The translations under genes and the position numbers were made by a program. From Henckelia pumila (Eukaryota > Streptophyta > Magnoliopsida > Lamiales > Gesneriaceae): 64,000 nt of DNA. The notes below the pieces were generated by a model. That model ran no database searches, was not told where the DNA came from, and saw nothing but the letters and a program-made list of their open reading frames with translations. This document shows, in pieces, positions 14,301 through 26,222 of the stretch (its first letter is position 1; every line of letters starts with the position of its first letter). The stretch is from the NCBI RefSeq assembly GCF_033568475.1, contig NC_133123.1, positions 6,997,001 to 7,061,000 of the forward strand. The letters run 5' to 3'.

Positions 14301-15097
14301 CATTATACAGAACAATGGCTAGATTCTCAAGAATGTCTAGTCGGGTACGGTGAAAGTGTAAAGGTAGTCTAATCTTTGTTATATATTTGATTACAAAGGA
14401 ACAGTAGTTCAATATACGTTCAAAGGCATCTCAGGGAAGAGGAGGGTCACTGTTGTCATCACTGTATCATCAAAATACTAAGTTCAACTCAAAATTTGAA
14501 AAAATGGGCATATGCTACAAATGAAAGTTCCAATTCTAACATTTATATTTCTGAAACCATCACAGATCAAAACAAATAAGCTGGTGACCCACACTAAACC
14601 GTTTGGAACACTGTTGTTAATTTCCATAGCGATCAATATTTTGTTCAAGTGCACATTCTCATCGTACGTGTGACTAAAAAGGGTTAAAACCATTATGTCA
14701 TCAATAAGTTGAATACCACAAAAGATTAAGAAGCGCCAAGTCCACAAACACAAGACCATAGTTTATTCTCAACATTTGTCTCAAGTAATGAGATTTGGAG
14801 GCATCTACTATTTCAGTTCATGTGGATAGGAGATGCATTGATTCAACAAACAAACCTTAATACTTATTTTCACACAAAATAGAATAAAAAATTATCAGTA
14901 ATTAGCATACATACTCACACATTAATAAAAACGATTTGGCAGCGGCGTTTAAAAAAATTTCCTCCATCCGGCGAGCCATATAAATCAGCCCAGTTTGAAT
15001 TTCCACACAAACAAAAAAGAAAACATACTTTTTAAAACAAATGCATTTACATCAATTACCTCTCGAGCCTCATTCTTCTCCTCGAGAACCCAAACAT
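8390..15097 (-). CDS. Kelch-repeat protein with C-terminal coiled coil (At5g18590-like)
   Basis: Sixteen exons: 15060-15097, 13949-14030, 13721-13873, 13533-13610, 13112-13216, 12943-13009, 12792-12853, 11757-11896, 11531-11657, 11311-11425, 10513-10598, 9956-10039, 9529-9870, 8889-9407, 8747-8806, 8390-8470. They sum to 2139 bases (712 residues plus stop). The start at 15097 gives MFGFSRRRMRLE, the N-terminus of this plant family, and its donor phase fits exon 2. Residues about 75-400 hold kelch blades with repeated VGGE, LFGGE and VFGG turns; residues about 500-690 are a heptad-rich coiled coil; the last exon ends RAPTPRKPFHV. The layout resembles Arabidopsis At5g18590 and the C-terminal part of acyl-CoA-binding proteins ACBP4/5, but there is no ACB domain, so no acyl-CoA role should be assumed. 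A protein-interaction scaffold is likely. Confidence 0.92.
10669..11131. mobile_element. Foldback hAT-like MITE in a kelch-gene intron
   Basis: About 463 bases with long GC-rich inverted ends built from CGCCTAGG-type words (left GCGCTAGTCGGGCG, right CGACCGCCTAGGCCG). The outer ends CAAGGTTC and GAACACTG are near-inverted, and GCATGT flanks both sides (10663-10668, 11132-11137). The interior is AT-rich with no ORF. The end sequence suggests hAT, but the duplication reads as 6 rather than 8 bases, so the superfamily is uncertain. Confidence 0.7.
12501..12769 (+). mobile_element. Short Helitron-like element in a kelch-gene intron
   Basis: Begins TC after an A, ends CTAG, and has a hairpin (CACACGCATCGCTTGTGT) about 12 bases before the end, which is the classic non-autonomous Helitron layout. 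The 5' end resembles those at 16276 and 19311 (TTGGTGAA-type motif 30-45 bases in). The base after CTAG is C instead of the expected T. No coding capacity. Confidence 0.65.
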
Positions 15098-17389
15098 TTC
15101 CTTATGGTTTTACAGAACCCCCAGTTTTCACAGCAAAATCGAACGCGGAAACCTTCAAAAATGTACAAAAATTACACCACATTACATCAAACTACGGAAA
15201 TCAACAAAAATCAAGTCTAGACACAGCATTGAGCATCTATAGACTAACATTTACACATACACACCACAGAGAAGTGAAATTACCGAGTAGAACAGAATGC
15301 AGCTGAAATTTAGGGATTTGTGCAGCACTGAGCTGAACCAAAGCTAGAATGTCGAACGATTTTGTAATACTGTAGTGTATCGTGTCAAATATCTAGCCAT
15401 CGGTGTGTAGATACAGCAAATGTAAGTATAGATTGTGGGTATTTAGCGCAGAAGTGAGGCCGGGAGTGCGTACAGCGCAGGTTAGCGTTATGATCTTTCG
15501 GTACTCGAGAGTAGAGATAAAATGCGCGGGGGTGGCTCTTCCTCGTCATCATTTAGTCACCATATCCATATGCACGTGTTGCACAGTTAGCTTTTTTATT
15601 TATAAATAAATGTAATAATTACAATTATAATCAAATTAATATATATTACGAATAAAATAATAAAATTTTCTTTGAATAAAATGATTTCAAATGAATGAAT
15701 TTGGATTATAATTTTATTATTATCAATAAAAAAATATATCAAATATTAAATATATATCTTATTTATTTACATATTAATTATATAAAAATAAAATAAAATG
15801 AATTTCAAATTACAATGAATAAACTTGAAATTTATCATAATTAATATAAAATATTATATAAACATGAAATGATTGAACTTAAATTTTATAATCTTGTTTA
15901 TTTAAACAACAAAAATACATGTAACCATATTTGAAATTTATTGATTTGAAATTCTTCGATCCAAATGCAATATAATGTAATATGTTAGTAAGAAGAGAAT
16001 ATTACTATGGTTTGAAAATATTTTGTTTAGTGTTATGAAAGATATTATTAAAGCATGGAGATATGATTAACTCATTCCATTTTGTATCGGGATCCCAGCA
16101 GTTAGACTATACATATACATATGTGTATATATATATAAAAAAAAAATACTAGAATTATTTTATCATGTTGATATGGATCGAGATATTTCATCTCAAAGAT
16201 ATAGGTGAGATTATCTCGTAAGAGACTCAATAATGATATATCTACATATAAGTGTGTGTGTATTTTATTTAATTATCTATACTCTATATTAAAGTTAAAC
16301 CGCTTAATGGTGTGTTGGTGAACTTATCATTTTTCTTAATTTTCTCAATCCTTCCCATCTCTCTATTTTTCAATCAACCAACAAAATTATACAAAACATT
16401 CTTATTAAATAATTTATATATTTACAGTTTTATTTCATTCAAACTAAATTAATTATATATGATTTAAAGATTATAATAAAATATTATATTATTATATATA
16501 ATATATATATAATATATGCTCACATAACGCATGTACATTGGAGACTGGTTTTTGTATATTCTCAAAATGGGTAAAACAATCATTCAATGATCGTGGACAA
16601 ATTCGAGCAAATATGGAGAATAAGCATTCACCGTCGAATAGAATATTTATTATTTTGTTAAATAAATGCATGTTTCTCATTTAATATAGCACACAGTCAA
16701 AGAATATAATTTTTTTTACAACATTAGATGTTGTAATTATAGGAAAAAAGACTTATAGTGTTTTCATGTTTGTTGTTACATATGCCTAAATTATTATATG
16801 ATAATTTGATATCGTTAATTTACTCAAGAACTCAAACTATTTTTCTCATTCTAAAAAAATGCATTTTTTTACCAAGTACTTTAATAAAGATTCCATTCGA
16901 ACACATGTATTTCATTTCATCAAGGTGGAGGCCTTTAATTAAAACGAGAATTACAAATTTCTCATTTAAATAACACTTATATAATCAACTTATTCGAAAT
17001 CCATCATAATTGTTAACGTGAATTAATTATTAAGTTAATTAAAAGAAAGAAGATTTAAAATTGACTTAATTAATTAAATTATTTAGCTAGCTAAATAAAA
17101 TAAATTTCAATCATAGATTTAAAATTCACGATTTCAAATATTTAATAGCACGTAGTTTATTACATGTCATAACACAATTACAAATCCTATATAGTACATA
17201 ATATTTAACTAATGTTAGGATCGAAAATGAGCGCAGACATAATTGGCTCTCTTTATATCCCTAATCCATTACTGATTAGTCCCATCCCATGTACACACTT
17301 AAGATTTGACATAACATGCAACAAACCGCACGTATTATTATATTGTTGGAATAATTAAATAGACACCCAATCACTCTAATTAATCTTAT
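15098..17389. other. Kelch-gene 5' region and AT-rich spacer
   Basis: About 15098-15550 probably holds the 5' UTR and promoter of the kelch gene (minus strand). Beyond 15600 the sequence is very AT-rich with no convincing ORF; it contains a Helitron-like 5' end at 16276 and otherwise nothing I recognise. Confidence 0.5.
16276..16500 (+). mobile_element. Helitron-like 5' end, 3' end not found
   Basis: Starts A^TC and continues with an AT-rich stretch then a GTGTTGGTGAACTT motif, as in the elements at 12501 and 19311. No 3' hairpin with CTRR was found downstream, so the right boundary is arbitrary and the copy is probably truncated. Confidence 0.4.
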
Positions 17390-17698
17390 TTAGACCCACA
17401 AGGCACCAGCCCTTTCGAGCAAGGGCTTTAAGGAGCTCCTGAGGTGGAGGCTCATGACCTCATTTGCTCCTCCCACGAACTCGCCGCCGATGAACACCGC
17501 GGGGACGGTGGGATTGCAACCGATGTTCGACAGAGCTTGCTCGATTTCCCGACCGATGGGGATCTTGTCGAGCTCGTGCACCGTAGGGTTCACCCCGAAG
17601 TCGTGAAGGAGTGCCCCCACGCTGTGGCTGATGCAACATTGGCTCTTGCTGAATATCACGACGGGTTTTTCGGACACCATGATGGCTACCTTCTCCAT
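17390..17698 (-). CDS. CC-type (class III) glutaredoxin, copy A
   Basis: Intronless, 102 residues. Thioredoxin fold typical of the plant-specific CC-type glutaredoxins: active site CCIS at residues 21-24, TVP cis-proline motif at 64-66, GG at 71-72 and 77-78, and a GALWV C-terminus. With Ser at the fourth position it is monothiol-like, and the GRXS2-type proteins (At5g18600) are the closest I know. Family members work through TGA transcription factors, commonly in nitrate, hormone or developmental responses; the usual TGA-binding end is ALWL, so ALWV is a mild variant. It is about 78% identical to copy B at 26223-26531, in the same orientation, and the CCIS site differs from CCMS in copy B. 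A TATA box lies about 185 bases upstream. Confidence 0.95.
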   Translation of the reverse strand: MEKVAIMVSEKPVVIFSKSQCCISHSVGALLHDFGVNPTVHELDKIPIGREIEQALSNIGCNPTVPAVFIGGEFVGGANEVMSLHLRSSLKPLLERAGALWV

Positions 17699-17882
17699 AT
17701 ATATATGGATGAACCTTAATTAATTCGGATAATTTATAGACTTTCGATTTATATATGCAGTTTGGGGTCAGAAATTAGATGATCAACGATCGATGTTGGA
17801 AATGATGTTGTGTGGTGATTTGATTATTGGAGCTTCGATAATATTGGTTTTGGTGTGAGGAAAATGGGGAGTGCACGAGGGG

Positions 17883-17892
17883 TATTTATATA
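17883..17892 (-). promoter_or_regulatory. TATA box of glutaredoxin copy A
   Basis: TATATAAATA on the minus strand, about 185 bases before the ATG. A stretch just downstream of it (TTTTCCTCACACCAAAA, about 17853-17870) is shared with copy B, which supports a common core promoter and leader. Confidence 0.65.
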
Positions 17893-18625
17893 GAAACATT
17901 GTGCGAGGCCGTACGTACGAACTATATATGTGCTATTGGATTTGTTCTAGCCTTTTTTTTTTTTTTAAAGGTTCGTTCTCAGTTCTCACATCCGGCAGCC
18001 AAGAATATTTTAATAACTTATTGGTTATTTCACGATAATATTGTAATTTTGGTGTTTTATATTTCACATTTAATTACTTTTTTGATTCGTTTATAATTTA
18101 TTTCATAGCTATAGAATGAATTTTAGTTTTAGCGTGCTACCGGCTTCGTTTCTTTTGCAGCTATAATCTCTTTTCCAACAAGATGCGAACCTGACACTGC
18201 ACGTGTTGCATCTACGTGTGTAGTTTTAAACAAACGATCTCGATGAAAAATTGTTAAAGTCGCCAAAAATCAAAAGATATGGTACTAAGATCTTGTTTTT
18301 TTATAACGGGAACCAGAATTAAGTTGCTACGATTTGTTGTGTACTTGGTAAATCTTCGCACCAACGCAATAATTTGCAACTACGTACACCAGCTAGAGAA
18401 ACTACACTAATTAAACAACGGACTCGCTCGAGAAGGTACTGGTAGCTAGGAAAAATTGAACTCCTGATCATTTGTCAAGAGTTTACCTATTTCATCAACT
18501 CAAACACCACATTAAATGAATTAATTAAAATCTAATTTTGAAAGTATAGAAGATCAAAATATCAAACATATAATCAGAAGAAAATTAATTTTATTTTTGC
18601 AAAGTAGCTAAAATTGAAGCATTAG

Positions 18626-18700
18626 TTGAGGGTGATTGATGCACATAGGAAAAAAGAGCATGCACGATAACGAATATCTGCGTAAATCTTTGGTACGGCT
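18626..18700 (-). promoter_or_regulatory. Conserved upstream block 1, glutaredoxin copy A
   Basis: Matches 26851-26936 upstream of copy B, including a core GCACGATAACGAAT followed by TCTGC. It lies about 930 bases upstream of copy A but about 320 upstream of copy B. Retention after duplication suggests either recent duplication or a regulatory role. Confidence 0.55.
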
Positions 18701-19310
18701 GGCTCCTCGTTAATATTCCCACTATTTGCTATTATATTCGTATTTCCATTCAACCAAAGTACAGACATACTAGAAAGAACACGTGCATTCACTCGTCTGT
18801 GTTTTTCATATATACAAGCCACAAGGGAATCGATATGCGCCATTATAAGTGTATTATGTAATTTTTGGTTTTTGGAAAAACGATTTTAATTTCAAACTCG
18901 TATAATTAATTTTTCAGGTACATATATAAGAAGAGGATTTAATTTCTCTTCTTTATAATTAAGTGCGGTCAGTTTTTTCGTTCTTTTTTGTTGATATTCG
19001 TATTTGTATTAGTTTAGTTAAAGTAACTATAAGCGCAATAAATATAAAATTATATTTGTATCACATTGACGAACCAAGTAATTTTAATTTAATGATTTAA
19101 TTGATATAAGATAAATAATTAATAATTTGATTGATGTAAAATAAATAATGAATAGATGGATAAATAATATGACAAGAAAAATGCGAAACTGGATAAGATG
19201 AGTAATGCACAGATTAATAATATAGGCTACCAAACGAAGCCATAGAATGTGAATAATACTTGTGCTCGCAGTGTTATTAAAATAGAATTAAAATATATAC
19301 TATTTCTTAA

Positions 19311-19592
19311 TCTATTTTATTTTATTAAAGTTGAGGGGATGATACGTTGGTATATCCAATTTCTTTCAATTTTAATATTCAGTATATATTTAATTATCAA
19401 AATGTTATTTTATTTTCTTAATTGATAACTACTTATTTACATAAGTGTCATTTGCACTATATTTTTTCGTCCTTTTATGGATATTTTTTTTTACAAAATA
19501 TCATTTTTTAATTTTACTATTTATTATTATTTTTATTTTCAATTAAAAAAATTGAAAGTGCAACGCACACAACATGTGCATCCGAATATTAG
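19311..19592 (+). mobile_element. Short Helitron-like element
   Basis: Starts A^TC, ends TTAG^T, and has a GC-rich hairpin (GCACACAACATGTGC) about 10 bases before the end. 282 bases with no coding capacity; the same 5' family as 12501 and 16276. Confidence 0.65.
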
Positions 19593-19707
19593 TATTAATA
19601 ATACTTATTACGAGTAGGGGCGAGATATAAGTAATTATATATATTCCAAAAATACACCGACATTAGAGATTTAGAAAAAAAAAGGTGTTTTTCCTATTTT
19701 TTATTAA

Positions 19708-20308
19708 AAGGGTGTTTGGCTAAGCTTATTAAAACAGCTTATAAGTTATAGGATCTTATAAGTTGTTTTAGGAGCTTATAAGCTGTCAGGTCTTATTTTA
19801 AAAATAAGCTGTTAAAGTGTTTGGGTGAACTTATTCTAAACAACTTAAATATGTTGATGTGTTTGGTATTATAAGATCTTTTTATTGTCAAAATTACCAA
19901 AAATGTATAATATTACGAAAGTAATGTAAAATAGTAATATATATACAAAAATATTTTAAAATTTATTATAAATGTTAAACATATATTAAAAACATTAAAT
20001 TTTTTTAATTTTAATTTTAAATTTTTTTTGATAAATTATGTATAAAAAATGGGCAAAGGGCTGGGTGAAAATTTAATAAAATATATAAGGATAATATTGA
20101 AAAGTAAAATATCAAAATAAGATCTTTTCTAAAAAACTAGGGGTCACCTTAATTTTTTAAAAACAGCTTATAAGCTGTCAAACAGCTTATTTTGACAGCT
20201 TATAAGCTGTTTGACAAAAAAATTACCAAACAGATTTAAAGAGCTTATAAGCTCTTAAACAACTTATAAGCTGTTTTTAAGAGCTTATAAGCTTACCCAA
20301 ACACCCTC
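19708..20308. mobile_element. PIF/Harbinger-like (Tourist) MITE
   Basis: 601 bases. The ends AAGGGTGTTTGG and CCAAACACCCTC are inverted, flanked on both sides by TAA (19705-19707, 20309-20311), the Harbinger target. Both arms repeat the palindrome AGCTTATAAGCT many times, so the element can fold on several registers. There is no transposase. Confidence 0.8.
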
Positions 20309-20980
20309 TAAGAATATATGTGACGATATATTGTATCAAATTATTCAAAAAAATCTAGATTTTCATATTTAAAAATGAGGTATTTATTAAAATTTATAAA
20401 TTTATTCATGAATAATAATTAGTGTAACATTCCATATTTGACGATCGTTAATTCCCAGTATACCAACAATGGTCTTCCAGCGTGTTAATATCCTCATCGA
20501 CACCTAACTTCATAAGCTTTCCAGTTGATCACCCATGCCACAATTGTCTCAAGTCGGATACGGTTTAATTTAAATTTTTTGAGTTGTGAACTTCCAAAAT
20601 AAAGCCGCATCTTCTTTATATGAATATGAATAGTATAAATCTTATTAAGACTCTCATTTCATGTGAAATTGGTTCATTCACGTTCCCCGTTGAAGATGGA
20701 ACAAGAAATTGAAATAAAGGGCAAAAATTTTTTTTAAAAAAAACAATAAAATATAAAAAAATTAAATTTAAATAAGTGCTTGATATACGTGTAAAATAAC
20801 CACAATTGTATTTTCAAATATATACTACCAAGAAAACGTATTATGAAAACAACTTTATCGCAATAAAAATTTTAAAAAGTAAAAATTGTGAATGTTAAGA
20901 TAAGTTACCTAAAAATAGGAGAACTAAGGTATACAATACCTAACTTTTCGATACTTTATACAAAACATATCACATATATA

Positions 20981-21360
20981 TCTTCTATATAATAGAGACC
21001 ATCTAATTAGCTAACTTTTAATTAATTGGTGACGTTTGATTTAAACTTATCATTATATCGTAACATAATTTTCAATAAAACCAAAACTATTAGAAAAATT
21101 ATTCATTTTGTATGACTTCTTCTTTTTTAGTCATTATATGTTTTGTTATTTACCAAAATAACACTCATTTTGTGTCATTTGAAGTTCTTTTATTTACAAA
21201 ATACCACACAATTTATAAAATTGATATATCTGTTGAGTTTTTGTGAATATTTGTTTAGAAAAACGTTATATTTTTTGTATTCTTTAAATTTTAAATTTCA
21301 AATTTTTTTTGTTTTTGTTAAAAAAACGGACTGTACAAGTACGCAACGCGTAGTTATTAA
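20981..21360 (+). mobile_element. Helitron-like element, family 2
   Basis: Starts A^TC, shares its 5' 200 bases with 23343-23711 (both carry TTTTAATTAATTGGTGA), and has the 3' hairpin TACGCAACGCGTA before a TTAA^T end. No ORF. Confidence 0.65.
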
Positions 21361-21539
21361 TAAAGGGAGAGAGGTTAATAGTAACTACTTTTGATGAGAC
21401 TTGTTTTAATATTCCAAATGTACCATTAGTTTGTTGTGGCTTTTGTTTTTTATTCAACTTTGATTTAATTTCTAAATTTTCTTTAAACTTTATTTTTTTT
21501 CTTCAGTGAAAGAATGTTTGAATTTATTTCATTGTGCCA

Positions 21540-21651
21540 CAATTATAAATCATTCAACTTTATATGATCATCTTTTTTCATTAGAAAAAAATTAAAAATC
21601 GTCCATTTTTTATATTTTGTGCACATGCATCGCGTGTGTCACAATTACTAG
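21540..21651 (+). mobile_element. Helitron-like 3' end
   Basis: A hairpin (GCACATGCATCGCGTGTGT) is followed by ACTAG^T, a textbook Helitron terminus at 21651. The matching 5' end was not found; it may lie within or before the element at 20981, implying nesting. Confidence 0.55.
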
Positions 21652-22280
21652 TTTTATAGAAATCACATACACAAAAAAATTTAAAAATAATTAAGCACCT
21701 TAAAAAGTTGAAATATTAAACTAAAAAACGTGCCGCGGAAAAAAAAATTTAGGAATAAGATATATAGATATATGAAACTTGCAATAAATTGGTTTATAAT
21801 TTGTATTATATATTTTTATCTTTTTTTAAAAGAATAATAATTAAACAAAAAACTAGTTTAAGATAGAAGGGCTGATCTAAGTAAATAATTTCTATTGGCT
21901 GTGGACTTGGGGTAGCTCATTTGGTGTCCGAGTTGGTGATTAAGTTAGTGTTTGGTCAGTACGTACGTACTTAGGAGAGATCATTCCATCGGCCACTATT
22001 TTTTCGAGCAAGTCTGTCGTACGTATATGGTTTGCTCAGTATTTAGTGAACTAATGTGGTTTGTATGCTACTACGTTAGCTTTGAAATTTATCAAGTATA
22101 CACTGAAAATTAGCGGCTACTATAAAAACCAGTTCACACTGAAGGGTTGTGGCTCATGAGAATCATTAAAAAAAACACAGAAATTCAGGTTATATTAATT
22201 TAAAATCATGATCTGATCATCAGGAGGTTGAAGCTGGTTTCTTGATTGTGTTAGATATGAGGTGTGGTCCATTTTAACTT

Positions 22281-22390
22281 TCTAGTGTATCTTTCCAAAA
22301 GGCATCAAATGAGGTTGAGAAGGAAGTTGAATTTATCCATTTGGGACCTAAATTTTTTTCCCTTCTGAAAAACAAAGGTTCGCATCTAAT
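22281..22390 (-). promoter_or_regulatory. Conserved upstream block 2, glutaredoxin copy A
   Basis: Matches 27651-27790. The best part, about 36 bases at 22316-22350, differs at about two positions and holds GAGAAGGAAGTTG and ATCCATTTGGGACCT. It lies 4.6 kb upstream of copy A and 1.1 kb upstream of copy B, in the same order as block 1. The GGGACC core resembles a TCP-type site, which is only a suggestion. Confidence 0.6.
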
Positions 22391-23342
22391 TCGCCGCACA
22401 AGAATGCGTATGCAATGTTGAGGTCCCAAAGCCTACGTTATCTCATGCCTTGTTGATTCTCTGGAGCACAATACATCGACGACGGATGACGACATATCAT
22501 CATCTTTTTTTCCGACTAATGTGTGTAGATTTTATGTGAATAATCTCAAAATTATCTGTCAAAGAGACATGTCGATCATCGATATCGATTATATTCTTTG
22601 ATCTACACATTTTTGTTTCATCCACTTTATGTGTTTTTGGCGCTTTCGCCTTCAATATATCGAATTCCCACTTAAACTTTTCTAAAAAGATTGATTTCCA
22701 AGGGTCGAAATCTTTGACTTATTCAAAAATGTAGATGATCAAACAATTCAAGATTCACTCGTTCATCACTTTGCTATATGATTATAATTTCGATATATAT
22801 ATATATTCGAGTCTTTAATTCATTCATTAATTCACTTAATTAATTAATTAATGTTTAACATTTTTTGGTGATCATATAAATATTAGAGGATGTGGGTTAT
22901 TTTACATCCTCTTTGGTTTTTTTTTTTTTTTGGTGATAAGCTGTTTTAATTAGAATTTTTAATTACCATATATGGTTCATTCTCTCAATTGGTCGATCTA
23001 GTTTAAATTATTTTAGATCATGCATCCATCATTTTAAAATTTATTTACAACAATAACAACAATAATTTCCCCCTGGCCCATGAAGATTTTTGTTATTAGA
23101 ACTTAATTAATTCTGTCTATTTCATGATATACTTCAATATATTATTTAGAATCAGAAATTTGTGCATAATATTCTTATAAATAACTTTAACTCTTAAAAA
23201 AGAAAAATAAAACTCACACATACAGACACACTCACATAAAAAATTACCCCTACAATATCTCAAAGGCCGCTTTCTAAAGTTGCTTCGCGTGCATGCAATT
23301 GCAATTGCATATATCGATCAATATTTACCCCTCGATTTTGCA

Positions 23343-23711
23343 TCTATATATATATAACAAACTATATTATTAAAGTAGAGACTTTCTAATTAATAAATTT
23401 TTAATTAATTGGTGAAGCTTGATTCGAAATTATCATTATCTCCTAACTTAATTTTTAATAAAACCAAAATTATTGGGCAAAATAGTCATTTTATACGGTT
23501 TTCTCTTTTCTAGCCATTAAAAGCTCAATTTGTGCCCTTTTGATATTATTTTATTTACAAAAATGACACTCACTTTATAAGATATATATATTTTTTGTGA
23601 ATTGTTTAAAAAACGTTATATTTTTTATTTTTTAATTTTACAATTTATTATTTATTTTTTTTGTTAAAAAACAAAATGTAAAAGCACGCAACGCGTGCAG
23701 CGAAATATTAG
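23343..23711 (+). mobile_element. Helitron-like element, family 2
   Basis: Starts TC near 23343, has a GCACGCAACGCGTGC perfect stem-loop and ends TTAG^T. It is clearly related to 20981-21360 along most of its length. 369 bases, non-coding. Confidence 0.7.
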
Positions 23712-24043
23712 TATATTTCAATATTTTTTTAAAAAAAAAATCTATTTTTTCGGCCTAGTGTTGATATGTACGTCATCACGCAAAATAATTAAAATTGTCA
23801 AAAAAAATACAAAATACATGATATATATATACTTAAATTTAATTGATAAGAGGACCAAACTCTCTAAATTATATGTAAAATTTAAACTTTGTAGTACTCA
23901 TGCAAAAATTCCGCTTGCAAAATCTTCTCAAGTCTCTCATACTTTATGATAAGATTTAGCTTAAATGTTTATACACCAAAATTATAATACGTCGCCAAAC
24001 TTGATTAGCTACAAGACCATAAATCTCTGTATTGATAGAGTTC

Positions 24044-24315
24044 CTTTTGTTTTGTTTTTTTTTTTAAAAGGGTTGACCCCGAAGGGGATCCCATTGCACA
24101 TGAGTCAGAGGCCTATTGGCTCATGCGGAGGGTAAATCGAGGAATGTGCACGAGCGGCAGAGACCTGAAGAAGGGAGCACATGACCCAATCCCCAGAGCA
24201 TACCCCCACAATATTTCAGCAGGGAATATGCTCCATACGAGAATCGAACTCATAACGCTGGGGAATTTCTTCTCACGTCACCTCAAACCTTATCAAATCG
24301 CCTATCCCTGTGGGC
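24044..24315 (-). mobile_element. SINE with 17-base target duplication
   Basis: A 17-base direct repeat CTGTATTGATAGAGTTC flanks the insert (24027-24043 and 24316-24332). Read on the minus strand the element ends in an A-rich tail (T-rich on plus at 24044-24066) and has a Pol III B-box-like GTTCGATTC (complement of 24241-24249). This fits a tRNA-derived SINE of about 270 bases. The clean duplication suggests a fairly young insertion. Confidence 0.85.
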
Positions 24316-24719
24316 CTGTATTGATAGAGTTCTTTTGGTTTGTACTTTGCTGGTGATTATGTAATGATACTATTTAGAGTAGTAAATATTGAGGTCCAAA
24401 TTAATTAATTATACCCGTTCATATTTGTCCTGAATTATTTGGATTTAATAACTACTTACTAAATATAACATATGTGAAGGGAATATTTATTTCCTTAAAT
24501 CTTTTCAAGTTTTAAAAGATATATTTAATTCTTTTGTTTTTATTGACTTGAAGTTTTTAAATTAATTGAGATGTTTTAAATAGGAATTATCTAGTACTCA
24601 CTTGATTTATTTACTTAATTGTTTGATATGAGATATTATGTATTTATCATAATATATTTTTATCTCTTAACTTATCAATATTTCATTATCTTTGCAGATT
24701 CAATTTTTGAATTGAGAAA

Positions 24720-25330
24720 ACAAAATGAAGGGAGCTAGATGTATTAGCTATATGGTAGGATCTCATGCATTAACCGGAGTTAGAGATAAGAGCTTTCACG
24801 TTTAATAAAAAGAGAATATAATAGAGCTTGAACGTAAAAGACAGAGAACTCGACTTTCTGAAGTGTTGAAGACGCTGAAGAGTTCTTGTCAATTTGCTGA
24901 AATTATTATTCGTAATTGTCTTGAAGTTCTGAGAGCATTTGAAGATCGAAGATCGAAGATTATGTTGCTCTCGTATTTTGACATCTAGGGTCAACTTCTT
25001 CTTTGTTTTTATTATTATGCTTTAAGTAGATTTTAAGGGGTTGTTTTTATTATTTATTTTTTCACTTGTTTTGATAAAATTAGTTTTTAATGATGTTCAG
25101 TAGTATTAGGGTTTTGTAAAACAGTTTACGATTTTCTAGTGAAGCATTTTACCCTGAGGCACCGCACGAGTACTTTGTACTTGTGCATATTTATTCTTGA
25201 GTATTTTCAATACTAATTTGTTATGTTTATTCACGTTTTAATATTTTCGATGTATGTTGTGTTGGATGTTGTCAACATCTTAGACAATATCTTAATCTGA
25301 TATTCATCATATCCCAATATTCCTAACAAT
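24720..25330. repeat. Possible degenerate LTR remnant
   Basis: Sequence composition and words such as GCACCGCACGAGTAC and a TGTTGGAT...CCTAACA stretch look like LTR and leader sequence, but I could not find a paired copy or target duplication. Fossil at most; boundaries are approximate. Confidence 0.25.
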
Positions 25331-26222
25331 ATGATATTAATTATTATTTCATTATATGTTGCATTGATACCTGGGTGAGTCAAGTTTTGATAGCTTAGCT
25401 TGTATTCGATTTATGGAAAAAAAAAAAAAGAGCATTAATTCATTATTCTTATAAGTTATATCCCATTTGTATGCATATTTTCTAATTAAATTAATATTCC
25501 TTTTCAAAGTAGGCAACTTGGGTTATATTTGGATATATGATCACAACATTTCCTTTTAAAAAGTCGCAGAATAGCGACATCTCTATTGCTTATTGCTATT
25601 TCCGGTGTTTAATTAGCTTTCCCACAACTTCACCCATCTCCTTTCTGAACCGATGAGGTCATTTTGTTCCCTTCTAGAACTCTATTTTGTGTTTAATTCT
25701 TTTTAAATTGTATATGTAGAATGCCATCATGGTTACACGCACAGTTATTTTTGAAATAAAATCATATTAATTAACTATCTTTACGAAACATTTGTACGTA
25801 TAACAAGAGAAACTATATATAATGCATACATTTGTTCAAAATTAAACCGACTCGCATATTCGACGGCGATGGATTCTTGATCAGAAAACACAAAATGTAT
25901 TTTGTAGAAGCAACATTTGTCCCCAAGTTTAAAGTTTATTAATCAGTACTCAAAACAAAAGGTGAAGTTTCACAAAGGATGATTTTAAGGAGAACGTACA
26001 GAGCCTCGACTTACATTTTGTTAGGAAAATTGGAGCCTAGTGGCTCACTTTTTCTAACTACAACTCTCTACTTCTAATTACTCATTAATTGCTCTAATTA
26101 TATATTCTAAACTTATGACATAATCAGACGTAATTATATATAAGATGCAACAAATTAAATTGCATCATTAATTATTCATTCATTTCTAATTCGTGCTTAT
26201 ATATGCTGGCTAGTGATGCAAA

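Larger units (their letters stand above)
17699..26222. other. 8.5-kb gene-free spacer between the glutaredoxin copies
   Basis: No protein-coding gene recognised. It holds the copy A promoter, two conserved blocks (18626-18700, 22281-22390), several Helitron-like elements, a Harbinger-like MITE, a SINE and a possible LTR remnant, each listed separately. About 20420-20700 resembles a degraded dispersed plant repeat. The remainder is AT-rich sequence in which I see nothing specific. Confidence 0.6.

Noticed and set aside
24123-24356. 77-residue ORF in the SINE region
   Set aside because: Lies across the SINE and its flank; the SINE explains the sequence.
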